Of a stretch of DNA of 64,000 nt, positions 32,996-41,915 are shown piece after piece. Both the position numbers and the translations under genes were made by a program. Within the stretch, counting starts at the first letter, position 1; each line of letters opens with the position of its first letter. This stretch comes from DATFMP01 sp035266845 (GTDB taxonomy: Bacteria; SAR324; JACQKK01), in contig DATFMP010000083.1 of the NCBI GenBank assembly GCA_035266845.1, forward strand, positions 54,459 through 118,458, in the 5' to 3' direction. The notes beneath the pieces were generated by a model. That model was not told the DNA's origin and ran no database searches. It saw nothing but the letters and a program-made list of their open reading frames with translations.

Positions 32996-33326
32996 AGGGC
33001 GCTGGACCTGGATTGCTCCCGGGGCTTCGGGCGGCATGGATGCCGCGGTCAGGCTGCCCCGGCAGCGCGCTCGACCGGCTGGGATGCCGACGGTGGCGCC
33101 ACCTGCATCGTCCCGCTCACCTGTCACCACCGCTTCCGGAATCCGGAGCCGTCATGCCGGCAGCGCACGCGGACCTCCGCCTGAACCACCGCGGCGGGTT
33201 CCGTCTCCTGTTCGTGGAACGGTGGGGCGGCGTGCATGTTGCACGGCCGGAAGCAGGCGCGACCGCCGGTGGCCGCTCCGGCCGGTCGTTCCGCCCGTAC
33301 CTCCAGCCTCTCTCCTGTTGGCCGTG

Positions 33327-35609
33327 ATGCGCAACTGGCTGCAATCGGATCGACTGTGGATCATCCCCGCCTGGATCCTGGGCGGGCTGGCAGCGCTCAC
33401 CCTGGGGCTCGTGGTGGGCTTCCAGCTCTATGCCCCGGCCGTGGTACGGCAATTCAACGCGGCCGTCGCCGAGGCCTCCAACAACACGCTCATCTACGAC
33501 AAGGACGACCAGCTCATCGCCGCGGTGGAGGGGCAGCAGGACCGCCACTCCGTGCCCATCACGCGCATCAGCCCCTTTCTGCAGAAGGCCGTGGTGGCCA
33601 TCGAGGACCGCCGCTTCTTCTCCCACCGCGGGCTGGACCCGATCCGGTTGCTGGGGGCCGTATGGGCCGATCTGCGGGCCATGGGCTACGAGCAGGGCGG
33701 GAGCACGATCACCCAGCAGCTCGTCAAGCTGACCCTGCTCACGCCGGAGCGCACCCTGACGCGCAAGATCCGCGAGGTCTTCATGGCCATCGCGCTGGAG
33801 AATGCCTTTCCCAAGCTCAAGCTGCTGGAGTTCTATCTGAACCGTGTGTACCTGGGCAACGGTGTGTACGGCGTGGAGAAGGCCTCGCAGGCTTACTTCC
33901 ACAAGTCCGCCGCGGACCTGGACGTGAGCGAGGCGGCCTTCCTGGCGGCGCTGATCAAGAAGCCGGAGGGCTACCTGGCCCTACCCGAGGGCGAGACGCC
34001 GCCGCCCGGCCCCACGTTGCCGCTGGATCAGCTCAAGCCGTTGATGGAGCGGCACACCCAGGTGCTGCGGTCGCTGGCGGAGCTGGGCTGGATCACGGCG
34101 GACGAGCTGAAGGACGCGCTGGACAAACCGCTGGTGGTGTATCGGCCAGAGCCTGACCTGGTGAGCGCGCCGTACTTCGTGCAGGAGGTGCTCAAGCAAT
34201 TGCGCGATTCCCTGGGCGTGCGCAGCGTCTCGGGCAAGGGCTATCGCGTGTACACGACGCTGGACTCCAACGCCCAACGCGTGGCCGAGCAGCTTATCAG
34301 CCACCTGCCCCAGCGGGATTCGGACGCGCACCAGGGCTCCCTGATCGCGCTGGATCCCTATAGCGGAGCCGTGCGCGCGCTGGTGGGTGGAGTGGACTAT
34401 CACGAGTCCCAGTTCAACCGGGCCACCCAGGCGCTGCGTCAGCCGGGCTCGGCCATTAAGCCGATCCTCTACTCAGCGGCGCTGGAGCACCACTTCCGAC
34501 CCAACATGGTGTTCCTGGACGAGCCTGTCCGATACACCTGGGACGAGATGGGCAACTACCTGCGGCTGTACGAGAAAGACGTCCCGCTGGACTCCACGGT
34601 GGGGCTGAACGATATCGACCCGAGTCTGGTGTATTCCCCCCGCAACTACGACGACCACTACGGACTCCCGGCACTGCGGCATGGAGAGCCCGTGGCCGAG
34701 GATCGCCGCATGACGCTGGAGCGCGCCCTGGAGCTGTCCAGCAACGTGATCGCCGTGCAATTGCTGGATAAGCTGGGCATGGATCCCCTGGTGCGTCTGG
34801 CACGGCGCTGGGGGGTGCCGCTGCGCAAGCAGAACGGGCTGTGCGTTGCGCTGGGCTGCTCGGAGGTGACCCTGGAAGACCTCACGGCGGCCTACGCGGC
34901 ATTCGCCAATGGTGGCATGCGCGTGCACCCGGTTTTCATCCGCAAGGTGACCAACAGCGATGGCGACGTGCTCTACGAGCACTTCCCCGACCCCCCGGTG
35001 GAGGTGATCTCCCCCTGGACGGCCTTCCAGATGCGCCACCTGCTGGCCGGCGTGCTGGAGCGCGGCACGGGCTGGCGTGCGCGCCTGGACCGCCCCGCGG
35101 GCGGCAAGACGGGCACCAACGACGGGCCGCGCGATGCGTGGTTCGTCGGCTTCACGCCCAACCTGGTCGCGGGCGTGTGGGTGGGCAACGACGACAATGC
35201 GGTGATGCCTCGCGAGTTTGGCGGCCGCATGCCTGCGGAGATCTGGCACAGCTTCATGAAGCAGGCGCTGCCGCCCTACAATGGCGAGACCTTCCCCCAG
35301 CCGCCGGACGAATACGTCGGGGTGCGCGTGTGCAACGTGGACGGGCGGCTGGACTACCCGGACTGTCCCGATTCCAGCGTGGAGTATTTCCGCGAGTCGG
35401 AGTTCAACCAGAACGTCTTTGACCAGGGCATCGCCGGTTCCGTGATCACGCCCGATCCGGGCACGGTGCGTCCGCGTCCGGGCGAGGTTTCCAGCCAACC
35501 GGCGAATCCCGCCAACCCCTCCCTCTTCGCCAAGCGCCTGGATCAGGCGTTCAACGCCCCACCCACCGCACCGCCCCCGGCGCTGCCCTCACCCCCGCCC
35601 AGCGAATAG
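33327..35609 (+). CDS. mrcA: Class A penicillin-binding protein (PBP1A-type)
   Basis: A 760-residue bifunctional peptidoglycan synthase. One N-terminal helix (IIPAWILGGLAALTLGLVVG) anchors it. The glycosyltransferase domain has AVVAIEDRRFFSHRGLD with catalytic Glu93, GGSTITQQLVKL and LEFYLNRVYLGNG. The transpeptidase domain has SAIK (Ser375, Lys378), Ser-Ser-Asn (471-473) and KTGT (594-597). Between them sits an OB-like insert typical of PBP1A. The C-terminus is a Pro/Ala-rich tail. The ATG at 33327 precedes the helix directly. The gene ends before a copy of repeat family B. Confidence 0.93.
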   Translation: MRNWLQSDRLWIIPAWILGGLAALTLGLVVGFQLYAPAVVRQFNAAVAEASNNTLIYDKDDQLIAAVEGQQDRHSVPITRISPFLQKAVVAIEDRRFFSHRGLDPIRLLGAVWADLRAMGYEQGGSTITQQLVKLTLLTPERTLTRKIREVFMAIALENAFPKLKLLEFYLNRVYLGNGVYGVEKASQAYFHKSAADLDVSEAAFLAALIKKPEGYLALPEGETPPPGPTLPLDQLKPLMERHTQVLRSLAELGWITADELKDALDKPLVVYRPEPDLVSAPYFVQEVLKQLRDSLGVRSVSGKGYRVYTTLDSNAQRVAEQLISHLPQRDSDAHQGSLIALDPYSGAVRALVGGVDYHESQFNRATQALRQPGSAIKPILYSAALEHHFRPNMVFLDEPVRYTWDEMGNYLRLYEKDVPLDSTVGLNDIDPSLVYSPRNYDDHYGLPALRHGEPVAEDRRMTLERALELSSNVIAVQLLDKLGMDPLVRLARRWGVPLRKQNGLCVALGCSEVTLEDLTAAYAAFANGGMRVHPVFIRKVTNSDGDVLYEHFPDPPVEVISPWTAFQMRHLLAGVLERGTGWRARLDRPAGGKTGTNDGPRDAWFVGFTPNLVAGVWVGNDDNAVMPREFGGRMPAEIWHSFMKQALPPYNGETFPQPPDEYVGVRVCNVDGRLDYPDCPDSSVEYFRESEFNQNVFDQGIAGSVITPDPGTVRPRPGEVSSQPANPANPSLFAKRLDQAFNAPPTAPPPALPSPPPSE

Positions 35610-35637
35610 GCGGTGCAGGGGCCGCTGGAGAACAACA

Positions 35638-35785
35638 AGAAATTCGATGCGGGGGCCGAGGGCCCCGGCGCCCCCAAGACAAGTCTCGGCCAGGGTCAGC
35701 GAGGTCTCACCCGCAAATAGAGCCCAGGGAGCCGTACTCCCTGGCGGGGCTGTGGGGGCAGAGCCCCCAGGGTCGGAATGCCTTG
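35638..35785. repeat. Interspersed repeat family B, copy 1
   Basis: The gap between two convergent genes holds GATGCGGGGGCCGAGGGCCC, a spacer, then AGGGAGCCGTACTCCCT, and finally TGTGGGGGCAGAGCCCCCAG, i.e. three GC-rich self-complementary blocks in fixed order. The same order recurs at 46245-46400 and, inverted, at 38783-38915. The strong GGGGGC/GCCCCC hairpins could end transcripts from both sides. Confidence 0.65.
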
Positions 35786-35798
35786 CGGAACCAGGGCG

Positions 35799-37742
35799 TC
35801 AGGTGGCTTCCACGCGGTGCTTGAGGCGGTCGCGCTGATCCTCGGAAATCACGTCGGACATGCGGGCCAAAGCTGGGCGCGAGATCTTCAGCTCGGGCAG
35901 GCGGTCGTCCAGCTTCAGGTTGGTGAGGCGCTCGCGCAGGGCGTTGGTGCTCTTTTCCTGGCGCAGATACTCCTCATAGAACTGAAAGCGCTGGCCCATC
36001 GTCTGGTTGATGTTCTCCCAGCGCTTCTGGGAGCGGGCCAGGGCGTACTGGAGGATCTGCGCCTGCGTATCCACGAGCCGCAGCGCACTGCCGTTGCGGG
36101 GGTTGAAGTAGAGCGCCTCGCCGTTCAGGTCGATGGCCTGGTCCAGGTTCGCGTACTCGATCACCAGATCGCTGCCGCCCCGGCCCTGCATGAGCGCCAG
36201 GGAGGTGAAGGCGTGCGCGATGTAGAACAGCAGCGCCGAGTGCAGTTCGTCGTTCTCCAGGCTCTTGATGAACTCCTCGTCCTTCATGCGGAACGACGAG
36301 CGGTAGGCATCCAGGTAGGCGATCGAGAAGTCGTGGGCATTGAGGATATACAGGGTCTTCAGCTCCTGCAGCATCCGCTGGGCCTTGTTCAGCTCCCCGC
36401 CCGTGCAGAACTCGGACAGCAGCAGCCACTGCACCACCTCCGGCGAGAGCCGCTGCTGGTTGGCGTGGTGCTCCTGCACGGCCAGGTTCCGGAATGCCGT
36501 GCCGTTGATCTGCTCCAGGTCTTTCTTGAAGTGCTGCAGGTACAGGCGGATCAGCTCGTCCGGCTCCCCCGGCTCCCCCCGGTGGCGCAGCGCCACCAGC
36601 AGATTCACGTAGGCTTGGTGGTAGTGCGGCTGTAACGCGATGGCCCGCATCAGTCCCGCTGCGCAATTGTCCAGCATACCGCGCAGCAGCTCGCCGCCCG
36701 GCCGCTGCTCCAGGGCCGCGCGCAGGAACGAGGTGCCCACCATGAACGGAATATCCGGGAACTTCTCGTGCTGGAACTGGCGGATCTGCTTGTCTTCCGG
36801 ACTGATGCGCGCACTAGCCTTGAGCGTGCGCAGCAGGGCGCTCACGGTCCCTTCCGGATTCTCGCGCAGGAACTGCAGGATGCCCAGTTGCAGCAGATGC
36901 CCGGTGAACTTGCGAATGTCCTTCTCGCTCCGGGCCGCGTCGATCTGGCGCGTCACGTTGCCGACGGCGGTCTCCAGTTGCGATGGCGTGATCCCGCGCG
37001 GCAGGGCGATATCCGACGTGAGCGACACGGAGGGTGGCAGCGCCGTCTCCACGAACCGGGCAATGGATTGCACGTTGGAGATCAGGTAGCGCGTCACGCG
37101 ATCCACCGCCTTCACGGCGATGTCATGCTCGGCGATGAACTGCTTGGCCCGGATTACCCCCGCCGCCAGGGTCAGTTCCTGGCGTAGTTTCTCCAGGATC
37201 TGCGTCAGCGCCACCATGCGGTGTTCCACGACGCGATCGCGGTAGAACAGCACTACCTCATCGCGGAAGGGCGGAAACAGCGGGATCACGCCGCTGTACC
37301 AGGCGCTGGGGAGCGGATCGAACGTGGTGGGGAAGTTCTTCAGCAGCGTCTCGCAGATGGACAGCGCGCGCGTGTCCTCCTCGTTGAAGATGCATGCCGG
37401 CTTGTCTCTGGGCTCGGCCTCCTGGTAGGTCAGCGCCGAGAGGTGCAGCAGCAGGTCCACTTCCATGCGAAGAGCCAGCGTGAAGAACACGCGGTCCTCG
37501 CGGAACTGCTTGATCTCGCGCAGCACGCCCATGGCCTGGGCGATGATCTTGCGCAGGTCGGCACCTTGTCCGTCCGCCGAGTTGTAGTAGGCGAACGCAG
37601 CCATGGTGAGCTGGATCAGGTAGCGATCCCGGGAACGCGGTGGCGCCTCCTCGGCCATCTCCTGCAACTGGCGCTGGGAGCGCCGGTCGAACAGGAACAG
37701 CACCTGTGCGTTCTCAATGGCTGCTTCAAACTCCATCGGCAT
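35799..37742 (-). CDS. Large uncharacterised alpha-helical protein
   Basis: A 647-residue soluble protein with no signal peptide, starting MPMEFEAAIENAQVLFLFDRR (the second Met two codons later is equally possible). The sequence is mostly amphipathic helices with TPR/SEL-like pairs toward the C-terminus (for example EVVQWLLLSEFCTGGELNKAQRML and ALLFYIAHAFTSLALMQG). There are no catalytic motifs and I recognise no family. It lies on the minus strand between repeat B and a 335-bp divergent gap (37743-38077) and looks like a single-gene unit. A scaffold or regulatory role is only a guess. Confidence 0.65.
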   Translation of the reverse strand: MPMEFEAAIENAQVLFLFDRRSQRQLQEMAEEAPPRSRDRYLIQLTMAAFAYYNSADGQGADLRKIIAQAMGVLREIKQFREDRVFFTLALRMEVDLLLHLSALTYQEAEPRDKPACIFNEEDTRALSICETLLKNFPTTFDPLPSAWYSGVIPLFPPFRDEVVLFYRDRVVEHRMVALTQILEKLRQELTLAAGVIRAKQFIAEHDIAVKAVDRVTRYLISNVQSIARFVETALPPSVSLTSDIALPRGITPSQLETAVGNVTRQIDAARSEKDIRKFTGHLLQLGILQFLRENPEGTVSALLRTLKASARISPEDKQIRQFQHEKFPDIPFMVGTSFLRAALEQRPGGELLRGMLDNCAAGLMRAIALQPHYHQAYVNLLVALRHRGEPGEPDELIRLYLQHFKKDLEQINGTAFRNLAVQEHHANQQRLSPEVVQWLLLSEFCTGGELNKAQRMLQELKTLYILNAHDFSIAYLDAYRSSFRMKDEEFIKSLENDELHSALLFYIAHAFTSLALMQGRGGSDLVIEYANLDQAIDLNGEALYFNPRNGSALRLVDTQAQILQYALARSQKRWENINQTMGQRFQFYEEYLRQEKSTNALRERLTNLKLDDRLPELKISRPALARMSDVISEDQRDRLKHRVEAT

Positions 37743-38077
37743 GGTCGCAACCCCGGGCAACGGATGGCGGCACGCGCGACGGAGTTCCGGCCCATCGGTG
37801 GGCGCCGAGCCGCCGTCATCCGTGCCCTGCCGGCCCATTGCGCCACCCCTGGCCGGCCGGCGGGCCGCGCGGCCCGGAGCCCGCTGCGCATGGCAGGGGC
37901 TCCAGGGGCCGTGGCTTCGGGCGGATGGCCGCTGCAAGGCAGAGAAACCGCGCCACTGCGCCGTCTGTAGATATGTACGTGAGACCGCAGCCGAAGACAA
38001 CCGCGGCCCGTGCGCTATACTGCGGGTGCTGCCGCTGAGCATTGCCCCCGCACCCCTTCACCCGACGGAGAGGAGCC

Positions 38078-38776
38078 ATGGCCATCCCGATGCCGTCCCC
38101 GCGCGGAAAGGCCGCCCGCCGGAGCCGGTCGGTGCCGCTGGCGCTGTCTTATGCGCTGCTGGTGCTGCTGTCGCTGGGCGTCACGCTGCCGCGCGCCAGG
38201 GGAGCGGAACCGTCCCAGGCCACGCTGCTGCGCGAGCTCCACGACGGCGACGCAGCCGCGCGCCGAGCCGCGCTGCTGGGGCTGAAAGCGAGCGGCGACT
38301 TCTCTGCCGTGCCGCAGGTGGCCGTCGCCCTGCGCGATGACGATGCGGGGGTGCGCCAGCTCGCCGAAGAGGCGCTGTGGGCCATCTGGAGCCGCTCGGG
38401 CAAGCCGGAGGTGGACGACGAGTTCAACGCGGGCACGCTGCTGCTGGCGCGGGGCCTGACGGAGGCCGCCGTGGGCGTGTTCACGCGCGTGATCGAGCGC
38501 GCGCCGGACTTCGCCGAGGCCTACAACAAGCGGGCCACGGCCGAATACCAGCTTGGCCGCTACGAGGACTCGCTGAAGGACATCGCCGCCGTGCTGAAGC
38601 GCAACCCGTACCACTTCGGTGCGCTTTCCGGCGCGGGTCTGTGCCTGATTGAGCTGGGGCGCTTCCCGGAGGCGATCGGCTACTTTGACCGTGCGCTCAA
38701 CATCAATCCTAACCTGGACGGCATTGCGGAGCTGAAGCAGGCCGTGGAAAAGCGCCTGCGCAAGCCGCTGATCTAG
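38078..38776 (+). CDS. Exported HEAT/TPR-repeat protein
   Basis: A 232-residue protein starting at the ATG at 38078 after a strong GGAGAGGAGCC ribosome site. A basic N-terminus and a hydrophobic helix (PLALSYALLVLLSLGVTLPRARG) form a signal peptide or anchor. HEAT-like repeats follow (LRELHDGDAAARRAALLGLKA, VAVALRDDDAGVRQLAEEAL), then TPRs (AEAYNKRATAEYQLGRYEDSL, CLIELGRFPEAIGYFDRAL). It is probably a periplasmic scaffold. A TATACT box at 38016-38021 may be its -10 element; no good -35 is visible. Confidence 0.75.
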   Translation: MAIPMPSPRGKAARRSRSVPLALSYALLVLLSLGVTLPRARGAEPSQATLLRELHDGDAAARRAALLGLKASGDFSAVPQVAVALRDDDAGVRQLAEEALWAIWSRSGKPEVDDEFNAGTLLLARGLTEAAVGVFTRVIERAPDFAEAYNKRATAEYQLGRYEDSLKDIAAVLKRNPYHFGALSGAGLCLIELGRFPEAIGYFDRALNINPNLDGIAELKQAVEKRLRKPLI

Positions 38777-38782
38777 CCCGGC

Positions 38783-38915
38783 CTCCCATAGCCCTATCAG
38801 GGAGCAGGACTCCCCGGGCCCTGGTTGCGTGCGGGGCCGCGGCCTTCGGTCAGGACTTGTATTGGGGGGTGCGGGGGACATAGGCCCCCGCACTGGATTG
38901 TCTGCGGCTATCGAG
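38783..38915. repeat. Interspersed repeat family B, copy 2 (inverted orientation)
   Basis: Read on the minus strand this gap gives AATCCAGTGCGGGGGCC, then CCCCCGCACCCCCCAATAC, then a segment with GGGAGTCCTGCTCCCTG, matching the order of blocks in the copy at 46245-46400. It lies between the convergent HEAT/TPR and trpB2 genes. On the minus strand the trpB2 stop continues TAGGCTCTGC, resembling the repeat-A boundary sequence. Confidence 0.6.
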
Positions 38916-38921
38916 CAGAGC

Positions 38922-40286
38922 CTAGCCGACCTGGGGCAGCTCTTTCAACGCCGCCTCCACCGCCGCCTCTGGATACTCGTAGTCCTCGAGCTTTTTGGCG
39001 AAGTAGTCGTCGTACGCCTGCATGTCGAAGTGCCCGTGACCCGAGAGGTTGAAAGCGATCACTTTCTTCTCGCCGGTCTGCTTGCACCGGAGGGCCTCGT
39101 CGATGGCCACGCGGATGGCATGGGACGTTTCCGGGGCGGGGATGATGCCTTCGGCGCGGGCGAAGGTCACGGCGGCCTCGAACACGGGATTCTGCGGCAC
39201 GGCCACGGCCTCGATCAGCTTCAGGTCGTACAGGTGGCAGATCAGCGGAGCCATGCCGTGGTAGCGCAACCCGCCGGCGTGGATGGGTGCCGGGATGAAC
39301 GAGTGCCCCAGCGTGTACATCTTCATCAGCGGCGTGGTGGCCGCCGTATCGCCGAAGTCGTACACGTAGCGGCCCTTGGTGAGGCTGGGCGAGGCCGTCG
39401 GCTCCACGGCGACGATGCGCGCCTTCTTGCCGCCCACCAGGTTCTCGCGCACGAAGGGGATGGCGAAGCCGCCGAAGTTGGAGCCGCCGCCGACGCAGCC
39501 GATCACCACGTCGGGATACTCCCCGGCCAGCTCCATCTGCTTGAGCGTCTCCTCGCCGATCACCGTCTGGTGCATCAGCACGTGGTTGAGCACGGAGCCC
39601 AGGCTGTACTTCTTCTTGCCGCCGCTGCTGGCCGCGGCCTCCACGGCCTCCGAGATGGCGATGCCCAGGGAGCCGGTGGAGTTGGGGTCCTTCTCCAGCA
39701 CGGCCTGCCCGGCGTGGGTCTTCTCCGAGGGGCTGGGGGTCACCTCCGCACCGTAGGTGTGCATCATGGAGCGGCGGTAGGGCTTCTGCTGGTAGGAGAC
39801 CTTGACCATGAACACCTCCAGCGAAAGGCCGAAGTAGTTCGCCGCCATGGCCAGCGCCGAGCCCCACTGGCCCGCGCCCGTCTCCGTGGTGAGCTGATGC
39901 ACGCCCTCCTGCTGGTTGTAGAAGGCCTGCGGGATGGCCGTGTTCAGCTTGTGCGAGCCCACGGGCGAGACGCTCTCGTTCTTGTAGTAGATGTGCGCGG
40001 GGGTATCGAGCGCGCGCTCCAGCCGCCAGGCGCGGTGCATGGGCGTGGGCCGCCACAGCCGATAGGCGTCCGCCACGGGCTCCGGGATTTCGATGTGCCG
40101 CTCCTGGCTCACCTCCTGACCGATCAGGGCCATGGGGAACAGCGGCGCCAGGTCTTCCGGCCCGATGGGCTGCATCGTGCCGGGGTGAATCACAGGCGGT
40201 AGCGGCTCGGGCAGGTCGGCCTGCAGGTTGTACCAGTGGCGGGGGATGTCGGTTTCGCCCAGCAGGTATTTGTAGCGCTCGGTCAT
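38922..40286 (-). CDS. trpB2: TrpB2-type tryptophan synthase beta chain-like PLP enzyme
   Basis: A 454-residue PLP enzyme of the TrpB2 class, longer than TrpB1 (about 400). The PLP Lys lies in VGSHKLNTAIPQAF, the phosphate-binding loop is CVGGGSNFGGFA, and TETGAGQWGSALA corresponds to the TrpB active-site glutamate segment. It carries the TrpB2-specific N-terminal extension (RYKYLLGETDIPRHWYNL). TrpB2 enzymes make tryptophan from indole and serine without strong TrpA coupling. A canonical trpB next to trpA is also present at the right window edge. The ATG at 40286 follows GGAGAG. Confidence 0.9.
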   Translation of the reverse strand: MTERYKYLLGETDIPRHWYNLQADLPEPLPPVIHPGTMQPIGPEDLAPLFPMALIGQEVSQERHIEIPEPVADAYRLWRPTPMHRAWRLERALDTPAHIYYKNESVSPVGSHKLNTAIPQAFYNQQEGVHQLTTETGAGQWGSALAMAANYFGLSLEVFMVKVSYQQKPYRRSMMHTYGAEVTPSPSEKTHAGQAVLEKDPNSTGSLGIAISEAVEAAASSGGKKKYSLGSVLNHVLMHQTVIGEETLKQMELAGEYPDVVIGCVGGGSNFGGFAIPFVRENLVGGKKARIVAVEPTASPSLTKGRYVYDFGDTAATTPLMKMYTLGHSFIPAPIHAGGLRYHGMAPLICHLYDLKLIEAVAVPQNPVFEAAVTFARAEGIIPAPETSHAIRVAIDEALRCKQTGEKKVIAFNLSGHGHFDMQAYDDYFAKKLEDYEYPEAAVEAALKELPQVG

Positions 40287-40714
40287 GGGACTCTCCGGGC
40301 AGGACAATGCCGCGCGGCGGCAAGCGTTACGGGCCGCAACGGATGCTGCGGTTGCGATGGCGTCGCGGCCGGGGGTCTCGCAGCAGGGTCCGGCGCGCGG
40401 GTGGTGAAGGTGCCTTCATTCATCCGCCGTTCGGGCCCCGAATGCAAGGCTACAGCGCGGCTTCCGGGGGCCGGCCGGGCCGTGGGAGGCATCGTGGCGC
40501 GGTGTGGCGGCCGCCAACCACAGCGGATGCCCGGCTGCGCCCGGAATGACGGTGGAGAAGGGGGTGCCGTTTCCCGCAGAGTCGCCGCGTGGTATACAAA
40601 CAAGGTGGGGGGGCCGCCGCCGCTTCGTTGGCGCAAGGCCGCCACGCGGCGTTTTGTGCTGCATCCTTGGCTGTTCCCCATGGTTGCGCTGCCCACCCTC
40701 CCCTGAAATCTCCC
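40287..40714. other. Gene-free divergent gap
   Basis: This 428-bp gap separates trpB2 from the outer-membrane protein gene. The only AT-rich spot is around GTATACAAAC (40591-40600), whose TATACA could be a -10 for the barrel gene; no good -35 is visible. No repeat or gene is seen. Confidence 0.35.
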
Positions 40715-41914
40715 GTGAGCCTTCTGCGCAGCCGCTGTCGGTGCTTCGACCGCCGCCTGCCCCGCTGGGGGAGCCGCAACTTGCTGTTCGTGCCGCTGCT
40801 GGCGCTGCTGCTGGGCTTGTGGGCGCCGTGGCCGGCGACAGCCTCCCCGCCGGAGCGGCGGCGGGATTATGAGGACCGGGCGCCCAACGAGTACCTGGCC
40901 GTGCCCGCCGTGGCGTCACTACCGGGTATCGGGGTGTTCGTGGGGGTGATCGGCTCGGCCAGCAATGTGGGCGATACGGGGATCAACGGGGGTGCCACGG
41001 TCGCCAAGTCCATCGACGGCTCGGACATCAGTATTGCCGCGCTGGCGGTGCAGGAGGTGCCCACCGGTGTTCCGCACCTGAGCTTCGACTACCAATACGC
41101 GGACATCCGCCTGGGCAACCTGGCGGTCTATCTGCCCGGCCGCGACTCGCCCAACTTCACGATCCCCATCACGGCGCGCTTCAAGTTCCAGTTGCTGCGG
41201 CCCACGCTGCGGTTCTGGGAGCGGCGCATCGTGGCCAGCTACACCCTGGCGTACTTCCGGGGCTTCGACCTGGGCCCCTCCGGCAACGAGGAGCCGCTGA
41301 CCCGCAACTCGGCCTCGGCGGACCTGCTGTTGGACTTCACGGACGACGTGGTGGACCCGCACACGGGCGTGCGCCTGAGCTTCGGCACCACGCTGCCCGC
41401 GCCGCACCACTCCATCCTGGGCGACGATTCGGGCACGCAGACGGCCTTCGGCAACGATCCGCACCTGCGCATCCGCAACTATGGCGCGGCGTTCTACTGG
41501 CCGCTGAGCAAACGCCTGGTGCTGGCCTGGGACAACCAGTACTTCACGACCAGCGGCGACATTCCATCGGGCCAGGTGGTGGCCGGGGGCAGTCCGCCCC
41601 TGCGGGGCTATCCGGAGGGGCGCTGGTCGGACCGCTATGGCGTGTTCAGCGGGCTGGAGGCGCGCTACATCTACCCGCTCAACACGCACCTGGACATTGT
41701 GATCGCCCACGGCGTGCTGGAGGCGATCCAACTGGCAGCGTTCTACGAGGTAGGCCAGGTCTCGCCCACCAACAACCACACGCTATTCGAGCAGATGCAC
41801 CACTCCTATGGGCTGGGCGCACGGGCGCTGTTCCAGGCCATCGTGCTGCGCTTCGATCTGGCAGCCAGCGACGAGGGCGTGCAGACCCATCTCACCATCG
41901 GCCAGGCCTTCTGA
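40715..41914 (+). CDS. Omp85-type (bacterial surface antigen) outer-membrane beta-barrel protein without POTRA
   Basis: About 399 residues from the GTG at 40715, which places a signal peptide (NLLFVPLLALLLGLWAPWPATA) near the N-terminus; other starts are possible. The mature part alternates polar and hydrophobic residues in beta-strand fashion, and the segment PPLRGYPEGRWSDRYGVFSGLEARY carries the Omp85 RGY-type motif of the BamA barrel. The last residues THLTIGQAF end in Phe, as expected for a BAM substrate. There is no POTRA domain, so it is a barrel-only member. The lipoprotein gene at 41916 starts one base after the stop, so the two are probably coupled and may act together. Confidence 0.75.
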   Translation: MSLLRSRCRCFDRRLPRWGSRNLLFVPLLALLLGLWAPWPATASPPERRRDYEDRAPNEYLAVPAVASLPGIGVFVGVIGSASNVGDTGINGGATVAKSIDGSDISIAALAVQEVPTGVPHLSFDYQYADIRLGNLAVYLPGRDSPNFTIPITARFKFQLLRPTLRFWERRIVASYTLAYFRGFDLGPSGNEEPLTRNSASADLLLDFTDDVVDPHTGVRLSFGTTLPAPHHSILGDDSGTQTAFGNDPHLRIRNYGAAFYWPLSKRLVLAWDNQYFTTSGDIPSGQVVAGGSPPLRGYPEGRWSDRYGVFSGLEARYIYPLNTHLDIVIAHGVLEAIQLAAFYEVGQVSPTNNHTLFEQMHHSYGLGARALFQAIVLRFDLAASDEGVQTHLTIGQAF

Positions 41915-41915
41915 C

